Shown here piece after piece: positions 1-8,891 of a stretch of DNA of 64,000 nt. Position 1 is the first letter of the stretch; each line of letters begins with the position of its first letter. Source of the DNA: Tomitella gaofuii (lineage in GTDB: Bacteria > Actinomycetota > Actinomycetes > Mycobacteriales > Mycobacteriaceae); contig NZ_CP059900.1 in NCBI RefSeq assembly GCF_014126825.1, positions 1,488,001 through 1,552,000 on the forward strand. Reading direction: 5' to 3'. Below the pieces are notes generated by a model. It searched no databases and was not told the origin of the DNA. It saw nothing but the letters and a program-made list of their open reading frames with translations. The position numbers were made by a program, and so were the translations under genes.

Positions 1-1592
1 GTGTACGACGAGCTCGCCGCAGTGGTGCGGCGTCCTGCGATCCTGGTCGCGTCCTACTTCGGGAGTCTGGGCGATGCGCTGCCGGCGCTCACGGCCACGG
101 GGATCGACGGCATCGCCGTCGATCTGGTCGCCGGCGCGGACGCGCTCGCGGCGGTGCCGGGCCTGGCCCGCAAGCATGTGGTGGCCGGCGTGGTCGACGG
201 GCGCAACGTGTGGCGCACCGACCTCGAGCGTGCGCTCGGCACGCTCGTCACGCTGCTGGGCAGCGTCGGCTCGCTGGCCGTGTCCACGTCGTGCTCGCTG
301 CTGCACGTGCCCTACACGCTCGACGCGGAGACCGGCCTCGACGAGCCGCTGCGTTCGTGGCTCGCGTTCGGTGCGGAGAAGACCGTGGAGGTCGCGACGC
401 TGGCGGCGGCCTTGCGTCAGGGGCGCGACGCCGTGGCGGACGCCGTCGACGAGGGCCGGGCCGCGGTGCGGTCGCGGCGCGAGGATCCGCGCCTGCACGA
501 CCAGTCGCTGCGCGCGCGGATCGACGCGCTGACCGCGGGGACGAGGGGAAGGGGTGGGGCCGACGCCCGCAGGAAGGCCCAGCGCGGACTCGGTCTGCCG
601 TTGCTGCCGACCACGACGATCGGTTCCTATCCGCAGACGCGGGAAATCCGCGTCGCGCGGGCCGAGCTGCGCAAGGGTGTCATCGACGGCGCGGAGTACC
701 GCCGCCGCATGCAGTCCCAGATCGCCGAGGTCGTTGCGCTGCAGGAGGAGCTGGGGCTGGACGTGCTCGTGCACGGGGAGCCGGAGCGCAACGACATGGT
801 GCAGTACTTCGCCGAGCAGCTGGGCGGATTCTTCGCGACAGAGAACGGCTGGGTCCAGTCCTACGGCAGCCGGTGCGTGCGCCCGCCGATCCTCTACGGC
901 GACGTGCGGCGGCCGGCGCCGATGACGACCGAGTGGATCACCTACGCCCAGTCGCTCACCGCCAAGCCCGTGAAGGGGATGCTCACCGGTCCGGTGACGA
1001 TCTTGGCGTGGTCGTTCGTGCGTGACGACCAGCCGCTGGCGGAGACCGCGGACCAGGTGGCGCTGGCGATCCGGGACGAGACGGTGGACCTGCAGGCCGC
1101 GGGCATCAGGATCATCCAAGTGGACGAGCCGGCCCTGCGGGAACTGCTGCCGCTGCGGGCCGCCGACCAGCAGGACTACCTCGACTGGGCGGTGGGGGCG
1201 TTCCGCCTGGCCACCTCCGGCGTGGCCGACTCCACCCAGATCCACACGCACCTGTGCTATTCGGAGTTCGGCGAGGTCATCGGCGCCATCGCCGGGCTCG
1301 ACGCGGACGTGACGTCCCTCGAAGCGGCCCGCTCGCACATGGAGGTGCTCGGCGACCTCAACGCGGTGGTTCGACCTGGGCGTGGGGCCCGGGGGTGTAC
1401 GACATCCACTCGCCGCGCGTGCCGGGCGTCGACGAGATCGCGTCGCTGCTCACAGAGGCGCTGGCGGCGGTGCCGGCGGAGCGCCTGTGGGCCAACCCCG
1501 ATTGCGGGCTCAAGACCCGCGGCGTGGCGGAGACCAAGGAGTCGCTGCGCAACCTCGTCGAGGCGGCGCGGAGCGTGCGGGCCGGGCTCTAG
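1..1592 (+). pseudogene. metE: 5-methyltetrahydropteroyltriglutamate-homocysteine methyltransferase MetE, 5'-truncated by the window edge and frameshifted
   Basis: Cobalamin-independent methionine synthase, which transfers methyl from methyltetrahydrofolate-Glu3 to homocysteine. About 530 residues are visible of a family length near 750, so the start lies before base 1. The C-terminal barrel is clear: [10 protein letters not shown] near residue 204, the zinc-ligand segment [10 protein letters not shown] (His, Cys) near residue 415, and the final ligand Cys in NPDCGLKTR. The frame breaks at about 1366-1395. Up to GDLNAV the protein reads in frame 1; the expected segment FDLGVGPG lies in frame 2; [11 protein letters not shown] onward is in frame 3 and runs to the TAG at 1590-1592. 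This needs two small indels, next to a GG and a GGGGG run. It is either a sequencing error or a recent pseudogene. Confidence 0.9.
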
Positions 1593-1662
1593 GCGGGACC
1601 TGTTGTCGCCGGCGTGCCGGCCGATCGCCTGCGGGCATCTCCGATCCGCGCACCTCGGCGCC

Positions 1663-1709
1663 ATCCGAGCGCCTGTTCCCCTGATCCCCGGGGGAACGGG
1701 TGCTCGGAT
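1663..1709. terminator. Bidirectional terminator between convergent metE and the DUF2339 gene
   Basis: Inverted repeat: arm 1663-1681 begins ATCCGAGC and ends GTTCCCC, arm 1691-1709 is its complement apart from a four-base internal mismatch, and the loop is about 9 bases. It sits in the 129-bp gap between two gene ends. No long T tract follows, which is usual in actinobacteria. Confidence 0.6.
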
Positions 1710-1721
1710 CGGGCATTCTGA

Positions 1722-3638
1722 TCAGTGTTTCCGGGAGCCGGAGGCGGCGGCGGGCTGTCGGTCCGGCCCCTCGCCGGTGTGCCGCTGGGTGTAGGCGACG
1801 CCGAGGGCGAGCAGCACCAGCCCGGCGGCGACGAACGCGATCACCCGGAACATTCCGTTCAACGCCGCAAGATCGAACAGCAGCAGCTTCGCGACCCCTG
1901 CGGCGGCCACGACGAGCCCGGTGGCGAGGACGACGGTCCGCGCACGCCCCTCCGCCGAGCGCGCCCACAGGAGGGCTGCCGCGGCGGCGGCGAACCAGAC
2001 GAGGGTCGCAGCGGTGTGGCCGGCGCGGAATCCACCCTCGGTGCCGCCGGTGACCAGATCCGCTGTGCTGATGCACAGCTGGGTCGCCAGCGTCAGCATG
2101 ACCACGCCGCCGGCGATCCAGATCGGGCCGTCCTCCGTTCTCGGATCGGTGGCCCACATGACGGTCAGCGCGGCTGCGGCGGCGATCGCCACGAGCGAGC
2201 TGGTCAGCATCGACGCCTGCATCGACGGGGCGAGGCCGCCGGGCGCCGTCAGCTGTGCGATCGCGCCGGCGTAGACCATCGCCGCTGCGCCCGCCGCCCC
2301 GAAAGCTGTCGCGATGATCTGCAGCGCCCGTCGCAGATCTCCGGCCCGGCGGGCCCCAAGGGCGATCACCATGCACGTGCTGAGCAGGCACGGCGTGGCG
2401 ACCTCGCCGGAAGCTGCGTAGGCGATGGCCGCGAGTGCGGTGACCGCCGCGGCGGCGAGCCAGGTCGTTCGGCACGAGACCGGCACCGCGGCGCGGCGGG
2501 AAGTGCCCAACGCGCCGGCGGCGAGCAGTACCGTGCAGACCCCGGCGACGACCGCGGCCACCGGACGATCGAGCATCGTGGGGAGCGTGAACACCGGCAG
2601 CGCGGCGGCCGCGGAGCCCAGGCCCAGCAGCGCTCCCCGGGTGCTGGTCGGCAGCAGGGCCATCGCCGACGCGAGTGCGAGGGCGAGGCCGGCGGCCACC
2701 GCGGCGCCGACGAACCACGGGTTCAGGTCGTCGCCGACGCCGGCGAACAGCAACGGCAGGGTGACGGCCGCGGTATTGACCACGAACAAGACCGTCCAGT
2801 CGCGGCCCACCTGCGGCCACAGCATGGCGGCGGTGCAGGCGAGCATGAAGCCGATGAGCACCTCGTCGATGCCCGCGGTGACGATGGGCGCGAACATGAA
2901 CAGCGGGACGGACACCAGAACACAGAGCGCCTGGCTGTCCCAGCGGTGGGCATGCCAGGCGCCGCCGGCGGTGATCGCGGCGCCGGCGGCGATGGCGGCG
3001 GCCGAGGGAATCCAGTGGTAGATGGACGACGCGGCGAGCGTGTCGAACAGCCCTGCCGCGACTCCGGTGGCCACCAGGGCGATCGCCCCGGCACGACGCT
3101 CGGCGTCGCGGCCGATGCGGGCACCCGCGGCGATGAGCGCGACCGCGAGCAACCGCGCCTCCGGCCACCCGCACCTCGGGACGCAGCAGCCCCCCCGGGC
3201 CGCGAGGACGAGCAGCATGACCACCCCCACGAGCGTGATGACCGCGCCGCCGGCGGCCAGCCGCGTCCGACCAGGCCGCGCTCGGCCGCGTCCACGAGCC
3301 GCTCGCGGGAGGCGGTCGCGGGACGGCGGCGACTGTTGCGGACACTGCGGCGGTTGCGGGTACGGCCGCCGTGGTTGCGGCCGTGGCGGGGACAGGGGCT
3401 GTCGTGGGGGTGGGAGCCGTTGCGGGGAAGGGGGAAAGGGTCGTTGCGTCGCGGGCGGCGGCAAGCACTGCGGCGGCAACCCCTGCCGCGGATTGCCGGC
3501 GGCCGGGCCGGCCGCCGGGGATCGCTGTGCGGCGGCGAATGCGGCGAAGTCGGCGCTCACCGCGGCGAGGCGGTGCGCCAGTTCGCGCAGTTGGCCGTCG
3601 ATGCGTTCAGCGGTGGCGGATGGCGCGTAGTCGTTCAT
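1722..3638 (-). CDS. DUF2339 family polytopic membrane protein
   Basis: A 638-residue membrane protein of unknown function. The first ~40 residues are hydrophilic with heptad-like spacing. Residues ~45-125 are a Pro/Gln/Arg-rich low-complexity linker. The remaining ~500 residues are nearly continuous Ala/Leu/Val-rich hydrophobic helices, about 14 or more predicted spans. The C-terminal segment [18 protein letters not shown] followed by a last helix is the conserved ending of DUF2339 proteins, and that is the basis of the call. The ATG at 3638 is the first start of the open frame. It is the third gene of a minus-strand run behind the two-component pair and is separated from the response regulator by 64 bp. 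No enzymatic motif is visible. Confidence 0.8.
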   Translation of the reverse strand: MNDYAPSATAERIDGQLRELAHRLAAVSADFAAFAAAQRSPAAGPAAGNPRQGLPPQCLPPPATQRPFPPSPQRLPPPRQPLSPPRPQPRRPYPQPPQCPQQSPPSRDRLPRAARGRGRARPGRTRLAAGGAVITLVGVVMLLVLAARGGCCVPRCGWPEARLLAVALIAAGARIGRDAERRAGAIALVATGVAAGLFDTLAASSIYHWIPSAAAIAAGAAITAGGAWHAHRWDSQALCVLVSVPLFMFAPIVTAGIDEVLIGFMLACTAAMLWPQVGRDWTVLFVVNTAAVTLPLLFAGVGDDLNPWFVGAAVAAGLALALASAMALLPTSTRGALLGLGSAAAALPVFTLPTMLDRPVAAVVAGVCTVLLAAGALGTSRRAAVPVSCRTTWLAAAAVTALAAIAYAASGEVATPCLLSTCMVIALGARRAGDLRRALQIIATAFGAAGAAAMVYAGAIAQLTAPGGLAPSMQASMLTSSLVAIAAAAALTVMWATDPRTEDGPIWIAGGVVMLTLATQLCISTADLVTGGTEGGFRAGHTAATLVWFAAAAAALLWARSAEGRARTVVLATGLVVAAAGVAKLLLFDLAALNGMFRVIAFVAAGLVLLALGVAYTQRHTGEGPDRQPAAASGSRKH

Positions 3639-3702
3639 GGATCCAGCATCGTCGCGTGCGACACCGAGAACATGCGCAGAACTACTCAGGCGACGTGGTC
3701 AT

Positions 3703-4377
3703 TTACGCCTGTGCGGCGTCGTCGTCCAGGTCGTGCTCGATCGCGTAACGGGTCAACTCCACGCGGTTTCCCAACTGGAGTTTGCGCAGCGTGGCGCCTA
3801 CGTGGTTCTCGACAGTGCGGGTGCTGATGTCCAGGCGCGTGGCGATCTGCTTCGACGACATCCCCTTCGCCACGTGCCTGAGTACCTCGGTCTCGCGGGG
3901 CGTGAGCACCGGGTCGTCGGCGTCTGTGTCGGGGGCGCGGGAGATCCTCCGATACTCGCCGAGCACGAGGCCGGCGAGCCCGGGGGTGAACACGGCCTGC
4001 CCGTCGCCGGTGGCGACGACCGCCGCCACCAGTTCGGACCGCTGCGCGCTCTTGACCAGGTATCCGGTGGCCCCTGCTTTGATCGCGTCGAGGACGTCGT
4101 CGCGCTCGTCGGAGGCGGAGAGCACGAGTACCCGCGCAGCGGGGTGCGCCCGCAACACCTGCGCCGTCGCTTCGGTGCCCGTCCCGTCGGGCATCTGCAT
4201 GTCCATCAGGACCACGTCGGGTCGGACGGCCGCGGCGCGGGTGGCGGCGGAGGCGACGCCGTCGGCGGTGGCGACCACGTCGAAACCCTCCTCTGCGAGG
4301 TCGCGGGCGACGCCGTCGCGCCACAACGGATGGTCGTCCACCACCATCACGCGGAGTGCGGGATGCGACTCGGTCAC
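3703..4377 (-). CDS. NarL/LuxR-family response regulator
   Basis: A 224-residue two-component regulator. The receiver domain (~1-125) has the acidic pair VVDDH near residue 14, phosphoacceptor Asp59 in LMDMQMPDG, and the switch Lys in GYLVKSA. The LuxR-type helix-turn-helix (~160-215) contains LTPRETEVLRHVAKG and TVENHV. The GTG at 4375-4377 is chosen as start because it overlaps the kinase stop (GTGA, stop 4374-4376) and an AAAGG lies upstream. The overlap implies translational coupling with the sensor kinase just upstream. The target genes are not visible. It resembles the M. tuberculosis Rv0844c/Rv0845 type of pair, but the stimulus cannot be inferred. Confidence 0.9.
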   Translation of the reverse strand: MTESHPALRVMVVDDHPLWRDGVARDLAEEGFDVVATADGVASAATRAAAVRPDVVLMDMQMPDGTGTEATAQVLRAHPAARVLVLSASDERDDVLDAIKAGATGYLVKSAQRSELVAAVVATGDGQAVFTPGLAGLVLGEYRRISRAPDTDADDPVLTPRETEVLRHVAKGMSSKQIATRLDISTRTVENHVGATLRKLQLGNRVELTRYAIEHDLDDDAAQA

Positions 4378-5636
4378 CGGGAGCCCGCCTTTCGTCCGGT
4401 CTGCGCCCCTTCCGCACGTGCGGGGACGGTCAGCTCCCATTCTGTCCCGGCGCCCGGTTCCGATTCCAGGCGGGCGCTACCGCCGAGGTCCTCGATCCGC
4501 CCGATGATGGAGTGGGACACGCCCATCCGGCCCTCGTCCGTCGCCTCCCGCAGACGGCCCGGTGCGATACCGGTGCCGTCGTCGCGCACACTGACGACCA
4601 CCTCGTCGCCCACATCTTCGAGCAGGATGTGAGCGCGGGCGCCGGGACCCGCATGCCGCGCCATGTTGTCGAGGATGTTGTGGACGGCGGCGAGTACCTC
4701 GTCGGCCGTCGCGCGGCACAGTTCGACGGCCTCGGCGGGGGTGCTCACGTGGACGCGGTCGTCGGCCAGGGCCCGCAGCGCGGCGCCGAGATCACGCTCC
4801 GCGCTCCCGGCGTCCGCGGCGGAGTCCGTCGGTGCGGAGGCGATGAGCCGCCGGAGGCTGCGCTCCTGTTCGGCGGCGAGCTGTGCCAACTCCTCCGTGG
4901 CGCCGCCGATCTCACACCCGCGCCGGGCGATGAGCGCCAGAACCTGCAAGACACCGTCGTGCACTTCGCGGGCGAGGTGTTCGCGTTCGGCCGACCGGGC
5001 CGCCAGCCCGATCGCCGACGCCAGCCTGTCGTGCGTGACGCGGGCGCGCGTGGCGGCCAGCCCCACGGCCACCGCGGCCGCGGCGAGGAGGATCATCGTC
5101 GCGTTCCGCCCGAAGTTGAGGATGACCTCGTCCTTGACGAAGTAGTTCGCGGCGCCGATGACCACCGCGCCCGCCAGTCCCCAGCGCGCCCCGCCGAGCA
5201 GCGCCGCCGACAGCACCGCGCTCGCCATCCACAGGGTGGTCGGCCAGGTCTGGTTGTGCGCGATCCACTCCGCGTCGGCGACCAGCGAGGTCGAGAGCAT
5301 CATCGCGGCCGACGTCACCAGTTCGCTCGCGACCCACACGCCGCGCCGCGCGAACCCGCGCAGGTAGCCGACGGTCCACGCGAGATTTGCGGCGGTGAGC
5401 ACGCCGAACAGCGCCCAGGTGGCCTTCGGATGCAGCAGGTCCGCATCCACCGCCACGAGGAAGCCGAGCGCATAGAGGAACCCGACGCCGCGGAACGCCT
5501 GGGCCGCTCGCCACAGTGGCCCCGCCGGATCGTCGTCGGCAAGGCCCTGGCGCAGCGAGGCCAGCACGGCGGCGGACGATGCGTGATCGCGGGGCCTCCG
5601 GGTGCGCGGCGCACGGGGGCGGCCGGTTCTCGTCAT
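4374..5636 (-). CDS. MacS-type sensor histidine kinase (HisKA_3)
   Basis: A membrane sensor kinase of 420 residues from the ATG at 5636. The N-terminal half has about five or six hydrophobic segments. The dimerisation/phosphoacceptor segment is HLAREVHDGVLQVL, with the phosphorylated His in EVHDG, typical of HisKA_3 kinases that pair with NarL-type regulators. The ATP-binding domain follows, with an N-box (NILDNMARH), a G1-like VRDDGTGI and a final GAGTEW. It overlaps the response regulator by 4 bp. An upstream ATG at 5717 would add 27 Arg/Asp-rich residues with no domain, so the later Met is preferred. The signal sensed is unknown. Confidence 0.88.
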   Translation of the reverse strand: MTRTGRPRAPRTRRPRDHASSAAVLASLRQGLADDDPAGPLWRAAQAFRGVGFLYALGFLVAVDADLLHPKATWALFGVLTAANLAWTVGYLRGFARRGVWVASELVTSAAMMLSTSLVADAEWIAHNQTWPTTLWMASAVLSAALLGGARWGLAGAVVIGAANYFVKDEVILNFGRNATMILLAAAAVAVGLAATRARVTHDRLASAIGLAARSAEREHLAREVHDGVLQVLALIARRGCEIGGATEELAQLAAEQERSLRRLIASAPTDSAADAGSAERDLGAALRALADDRVHVSTPAEAVELCRATADEVLAAVHNILDNMARHAGPGARAHILLEDVGDEVVVSVRDDGTGIAPGRLREATDEGRMGVSHSIIGRIEDLGGSARLESEPGAGTEWELTVPARAEGAQTGRKAGSR

Positions 5637-5715
5637 CCGTCGATCATGGACCACACTCCGTCGATCAGACGCAAAGCGGACGGGAACTGTCCTGTTCACA
5701 TGCCACGGTGGGGAC

Positions 5716-6279
5716 ATGAACGCATCCGACTGGAATGAGCAACTCCGCTTTCAGATGACCCTGCACTGGGACGAGCAGATACGGCCACGGCTCGCCGGAT
5801 TGACCGATGACGAGTACTTCTGGCGGCCGGCCCCGGGAGCGTGGACGGTGCATCCGAGAGGAGAGGGCACCGCTCCCATCGAGGGGGGCTCGGGGGACTT
5901 CACCATCGACTTCGCAATCCCCGCACCGTCGCCCGCTCCGGTGACGACGATCGCCTGGCGCCTGGGGCACGTCATCGTCGGCGTCCTCGCAATGCGCAAC
6001 GCCGGCCACTTCGGACGCGAGCATGTCGACTACACGTCGTTCGACTACGCCGGCACCGCGCAGGAGGCGCTGGCGCAACTGGACGCCGAGTACGCCGCCT
6101 GGCTCGCAGGCGTCGAACGTCTCGGCGAGGACGGGCTGGCGGCGCCGTGCGGCCCTACGGAAGGCCCGTGGGCGGAGTACCCGATGTCGACTCTCGTCCT
6201 GCACATCCACCGCGAGCTTATCCACCACCTCGCCGAGGTGGCGCTGTTGCGGGACCTCTACCCGTCCGCGCAGCGTTGA
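5716..6279 (+). CDS. DinB superfamily protein
   Basis: A 187-residue DinB/YfiT-type four-helix protein. Features are NEQLRFQMTLHWDEQIRP at the N-terminus, WRLGHVIVGVLAMRN in the middle and LHIHRELIHHLAEVALLRDL at the C-terminus. The conserved His residues in LGHV and HRELIHH are the usual metal ligands. Family members act as metal-dependent thiol-linked transferases or stress proteins, but many are uncharacterised, so no substrate is assigned. Start ATG 5716 follows GGTGGGG. It diverges from the kinase gene (79 bp between starts) and converges on mftR, with 22 bp between the two ends. Confidence 0.85.
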   Translation: MNASDWNEQLRFQMTLHWDEQIRPRLAGLTDDEYFWRPAPGAWTVHPRGEGTAPIEGGSGDFTIDFAIPAPSPAPVTTIAWRLGHVIVGVLAMRNAGHFGREHVDYTSFDYAGTAQEALAQLDAEYAAWLAGVERLGEDGLAAPCGPTEGPWAEYPMSTLVLHIHRELIHHLAEVALLRDLYPSAQR

Positions 6280-6301
6280 CGGACGGGCTGCGCCGGGCGC
6301 G

Positions 6302-7048
6302 TCAGCGGGTCGTGTAGGCGCTTCCGATGGGCCGCGGCCCGGCGTCTGCGGCCGGCTCTGCCGCGCCGGCCGGCGCGGGCCCGGCGGCGGGGCCCGGTGC
6401 CACCGGCAGCGATCCCACGCCGGCGTCGAGCACGCGCATCCCCTCGTCGAGCAGGGCGTGCAGCCGGGCAACCGATCCGGCGCCGCCGGCGGGACAGCCG
6501 TCGGGGGCGCCGTCGGCCCCGTCGAGCCACTTCTCGTAGGCGGACAGCGCCACGCCGAGCATCGTCCACGCCACCGACTGGGGGATGTGCTCGTCGGGGC
6601 GCATACCGGTCCGCCGCGCCACGTATTCGGCGATCGCCTGGCGCCAGTCGGTGTACATGAGCATCGAATACGCCTGCAGCGGCTGCTCGCCCAGGATCAG
6701 CGCCATCCGACGCCGGTGAGTGACGGCCTCCTCGTCGGGGAAGGTGTTGAAGCGGATGAGCACGCGGCGCAGCCCCTCGGCGAGCGGGATGCCGTCGGGG
6801 AGCGCGGCCAGCCCCTCCCGCATGCGCGCCAGGTGGCCCTCGAAGTCTCCCCAGGGCACCGCGTTCTTGGAGGGGAAGTAGCGGAAGAAGGTGCGGCGCG
6901 CTATACCCGCCGTCTCGGCGATCTCGTCGACGCTCGTCGCCTCGAAGCCCTGCTCGGTGAACAGCTTGATCCCGACGGCGCCGATCCGGTCGGCGCTCGT
7001 GGAGGGGCGCCTACCTGCCCGACCGGCGGGTTGTGTGACGTGCGGCAT
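6302..7048 (-). CDS. mftR: Mycofactocin system TetR-family regulator MftR
   Basis: A 248-residue TetR repressor divergent from mftA, the standard position of mftR. The N-terminal helix-turn-helix is clear: GFEATSVDEIAETAGIARRT then FFRYFPSKNA (residues ~34-65). The ligand-binding domain includes LIRFNTFPDEEAVTHRRRMA and ends in a Pro/Ala/Gly-rich tail (~205-248), longer than usual. Start ATG 7048 follows a strong GGGAGGAG. In mycobacteria MftR represses the mft genes and is reported to respond to long-chain acyl-CoA; the ligand here is inferred from that family knowledge. The 102-bp divergent intergenic region carries repeats that could be its operator. Confidence 0.92.
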   Translation of the reverse strand: MPHVTQPAGRAGRRPSTSADRIGAVGIKLFTEQGFEATSVDEIAETAGIARRTFFRYFPSKNAVPWGDFEGHLARMREGLAALPDGIPLAEGLRRVLIRFNTFPDEEAVTHRRRMALILGEQPLQAYSMLMYTDWRQAIAEYVARRTGMRPDEHIPQSVAWTMLGVALSAYEKWLDGADGAPDGCPAGGAGSVARLHALLDEGMRVLDAGVGSLPVAPGPAAGPAPAGAAEPAADAGPRPIGSAYTTR

Positions 7049-7064
7049 CGGATCTCCTCCCGGT

Positions 7065-7093
7065 GATGCAATTATGCACCCGATGCCATTACA
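7065..7093. promoter_or_regulatory. Direct repeats in the mftR-mftA divergent promoter region, candidate MftR operator
   Basis: Two 12-base copies 17 bp apart: GATGCAATTATG at 7065-7076 and GATGCCATTACA at 7082-7093 (9 of 12 identical). They are the only AT-rich patch in the 102-bp intergenic region. The first copy also contains TGCA-ATTA-TGCA, a short palindrome. The second runs into ATTACAGTGATGA (7088-7100), which recurs upstream of the GAF regulator. MftR binding is an inference from position. Confidence 0.45.
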
Positions 7094-7150
7094 GTGATGA
7101 ATCAGGTCACAGTCGCCACCTGGCCGTGGCCATCGTCGAAGGAGGTTCGC

Positions 7151-7255
7151 ATGTCCGACCGCAATGCAGTCCAGGCCGATGCCGTGGACACCGTGGTGGC
7201 CGAGGAGTCGCTGATCGAGGAGGTCTCGATCGACGGCATGTGCGGGGTCTACTGA
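7151..7255 (+). CDS. mftA: Mycofactocin precursor peptide MftA
   Basis: A 34-residue ribosomal peptide precursor. The C-terminus IDGMCGVY is the diagnostic mycofactocin core; the last Val-Tyr pair is decarboxylated and crosslinked by MftC and later released. The leader holds an acidic helix-like stretch (VVAEESLIEEVS) of the kind bound by MftB. The start ATG follows GAAGGAGG at 7138-7145 with good spacing. The stop TGA (7253-7255) overlaps the mftB ATG by one base, so translation is coupled. It is first in the plus-strand mft run and divergent from mftR. Confidence 0.97.
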   Translation: MSDRNAVQADAVDTVVAEESLIEEVSIDGMCGVY

Positions 7256-7551
7256 TGACTGCCGCCGCCCCCGGGTTCGAGACCGAGCCCGGGTGGCGGC
7301 TGCACCCCCAGGTGGCGCTGCGCCCCGAGCCGTTCGGCGCGTTGCTCTACCACTTCGGCACCCGGAAGCTGTCGTTCCTGAAGAACCGGACCGTCGTGGG
7401 GATCGTGCAGTCGTTGCCCGAGCACCCGTCCATCGCCGCCGCCATCGACGCGGCCGGTGTCGATGAGCAGTCGCGGCACCTGTACGTGCACGCGCTGACG
7501 ACGCTCGCGTCGTCGGACATGCTCGTGCGTTCCGGCCAGTCGGCCGCCTGA
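7255..7551 (+). CDS. mftB: Mycofactocin peptide chaperone MftB
   Basis: A 98-residue PqqD/RRE-fold chaperone that binds the MftA leader and delivers the peptide to MftC. The family segment WRLHPQVALRPEPFGALLYH is followed by TRKLSFLKNRTVVGIVQSL, matching MftB proteins in order and length. It starts in the TGATG junction with mftA and ends 30 bp before mftC. It has no cofactor motif, as expected for a recognition element. Confidence 0.95.
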   Translation: MTAAAPGFETEPGWRLHPQVALRPEPFGALLYHFGTRKLSFLKNRTVVGIVQSLPEHPSIAAAIDAAGVDEQSRHLYVHALTTLASSDMLVRSGQSAA

Positions 7552-7581
7552 GCAGCATCCCCGAGCAGTAATGGAGTACCC

Positions 7582-8844
7582 ATGACCGCCACACTTTCGC
7601 AGCCGGCGCCGGTCGGTCGCCTCGTCGACCAGTTCGAGTCCGGCCTCGACGCCCCCATCTGTCTGACCTGGGAGCTCACCTACGCGTGCAACCTGTCGTG
7701 CGTGCACTGCCTGTCCTCGTCGGGGCGGCGCAACCCGGACGAGCTCAGCACGGAGCAGTGCAAGGCCATCATCGACGAGCTGCAGCGCATGCAGGTGTTC
7801 TACGTCAACATCGGCGGCGGTGAGCCCACCGTGCGGCCCGACTTCTGGGAACTCGTCGACTACGCCACCGACCACCAGGTGGGCGTGAAGTTCTCCACGA
7901 ACGGCCTGAAGATCGACCGCGCCGTCGCCGAGCGACTCGCGGCGTCCGACTACGTCGACGTGCAGATCTCCCTCGACGGTGCCACCGCGGAGGTCAACGA
8001 CGCGGTGCGCGGCAAGGGCTCGTTCGCCATGGCCACCACGGCCCTGCAGAACCTGGCCGACGCCGGCTTCAAGGACGCCAAGATCTCGGTGGTCGTCACC
8101 CGCCACAACATCTCCCAGCTCGACGAGTTCAAGGCGCTCGCGGACCGCTTCGGCGCCACCCTGCGCATCACCCGCCTGCGCCCGTCGGGCCGTGCCGTGG
8201 ACGTGTGGGACGAGCTGCACCCGCTGCCCGAGCAGCAGCGCGAGCTCTACGACTGGCTCGTCGCCCACGGCGAAGGGGTCCTCACGGGCGACTCGTTCTT
8301 CCACCTGTCCGCCTACGGCGACGGCACCGGTGCGGGGGGCAACGGCGGCGGGCTGCCGGGGCTCAACCTGTGCGGGGCCGGCCGCGTGGTGTGCCTGATC
8401 GACCCGGTCGGCGACGTCTACGCCTGCCCGTTCGCCATCCACGACGAGTTCCTGGCGGGCAACGTGCTGCGCGACGGCGGCTTCGAGTCGGTGTGGAAGT
8501 CCGCCGAGTTGTTCCGTGAGCTGCGCGAGCCGCAATCCGCGGGCGCGTGCGCCAGCTGCAACTTCTACGACTCGTGCCGCGGCGGATGCATGGCCGCGAA
8601 GTTCTTCACCGGGCTGCCGCTCGACGGTCCCGATCCGGAATGCGTCAAGGGCTACGGCGAGGCGCTGCTGGCCGACCGCGGCATCGACATGGCGCTGCCG
8701 AAGCCCAGCGTCGACCAGTCGCACCGTGGCCGCAAGCGCGGAAGCGGTCCCGGCACGCCCATCCCGCTCAACCTCGTCACGCGGCCTCCGTCGCGCGCAT
8801 GCGACGAGAACCCGCTGGCGGACCTGCCCGAGCAGATGCGCTGA
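7582..8844 (+). CDS. mftC: Mycofactocin radical SAM maturase MftC
   Basis: A 420-residue radical SAM/SPASM enzyme that oxidatively decarboxylates the C-terminal Tyr of MftA and then forms the Val-Tyr carbon-carbon bond. The SAM cluster ligands are Cys36, Cys40 and Cys43 in TYACNLSCVHC. The glycine-rich NIGGGEPTVRP follows, about residue 75. Auxiliary SPASM cluster cysteines lie in NLCGAGRVVCLID, VYACPF, CASCNFYDSCRGGC and the DPEC segment. The last ~60 residues (HRGRKRGSGPGTPIPLNL onward) are a basic, proline-rich tail typical of the family. It lies between mftB and mftD in the usual order. Confidence 0.97.
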   Translation: MTATLSQPAPVGRLVDQFESGLDAPICLTWELTYACNLSCVHCLSSSGRRNPDELSTEQCKAIIDELQRMQVFYVNIGGGEPTVRPDFWELVDYATDHQVGVKFSTNGLKIDRAVAERLAASDYVDVQISLDGATAEVNDAVRGKGSFAMATTALQNLADAGFKDAKISVVVTRHNISQLDEFKALADRFGATLRITRLRPSGRAVDVWDELHPLPEQQRELYDWLVAHGEGVLTGDSFFHLSAYGDGTGAGGNGGGLPGLNLCGAGRVVCLIDPVGDVYACPFAIHDEFLAGNVLRDGGFESVWKSAELFRELREPQSAGACASCNFYDSCRGGCMAAKFFTGLPLDGPDPECVKGYGEALLADRGIDMALPKPSVDQSHRGRKRGSGPGTPIPLNLVTRPPSRACDENPLADLPEQMR

Positions 8845-8891
8845 ATCGGCACCCGCCACCTCCCCTGATCACCGGAAAGAAGTAGCAGCAC

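Noticed and set aside
1725-3827. A 700-codon open frame opposite the DUF2339 gene
   Set aside because: Its translation is Arg/Gly/Asp-rich with no hydrophobic core or motif; it is the antisense shadow of a GC-rich gene.
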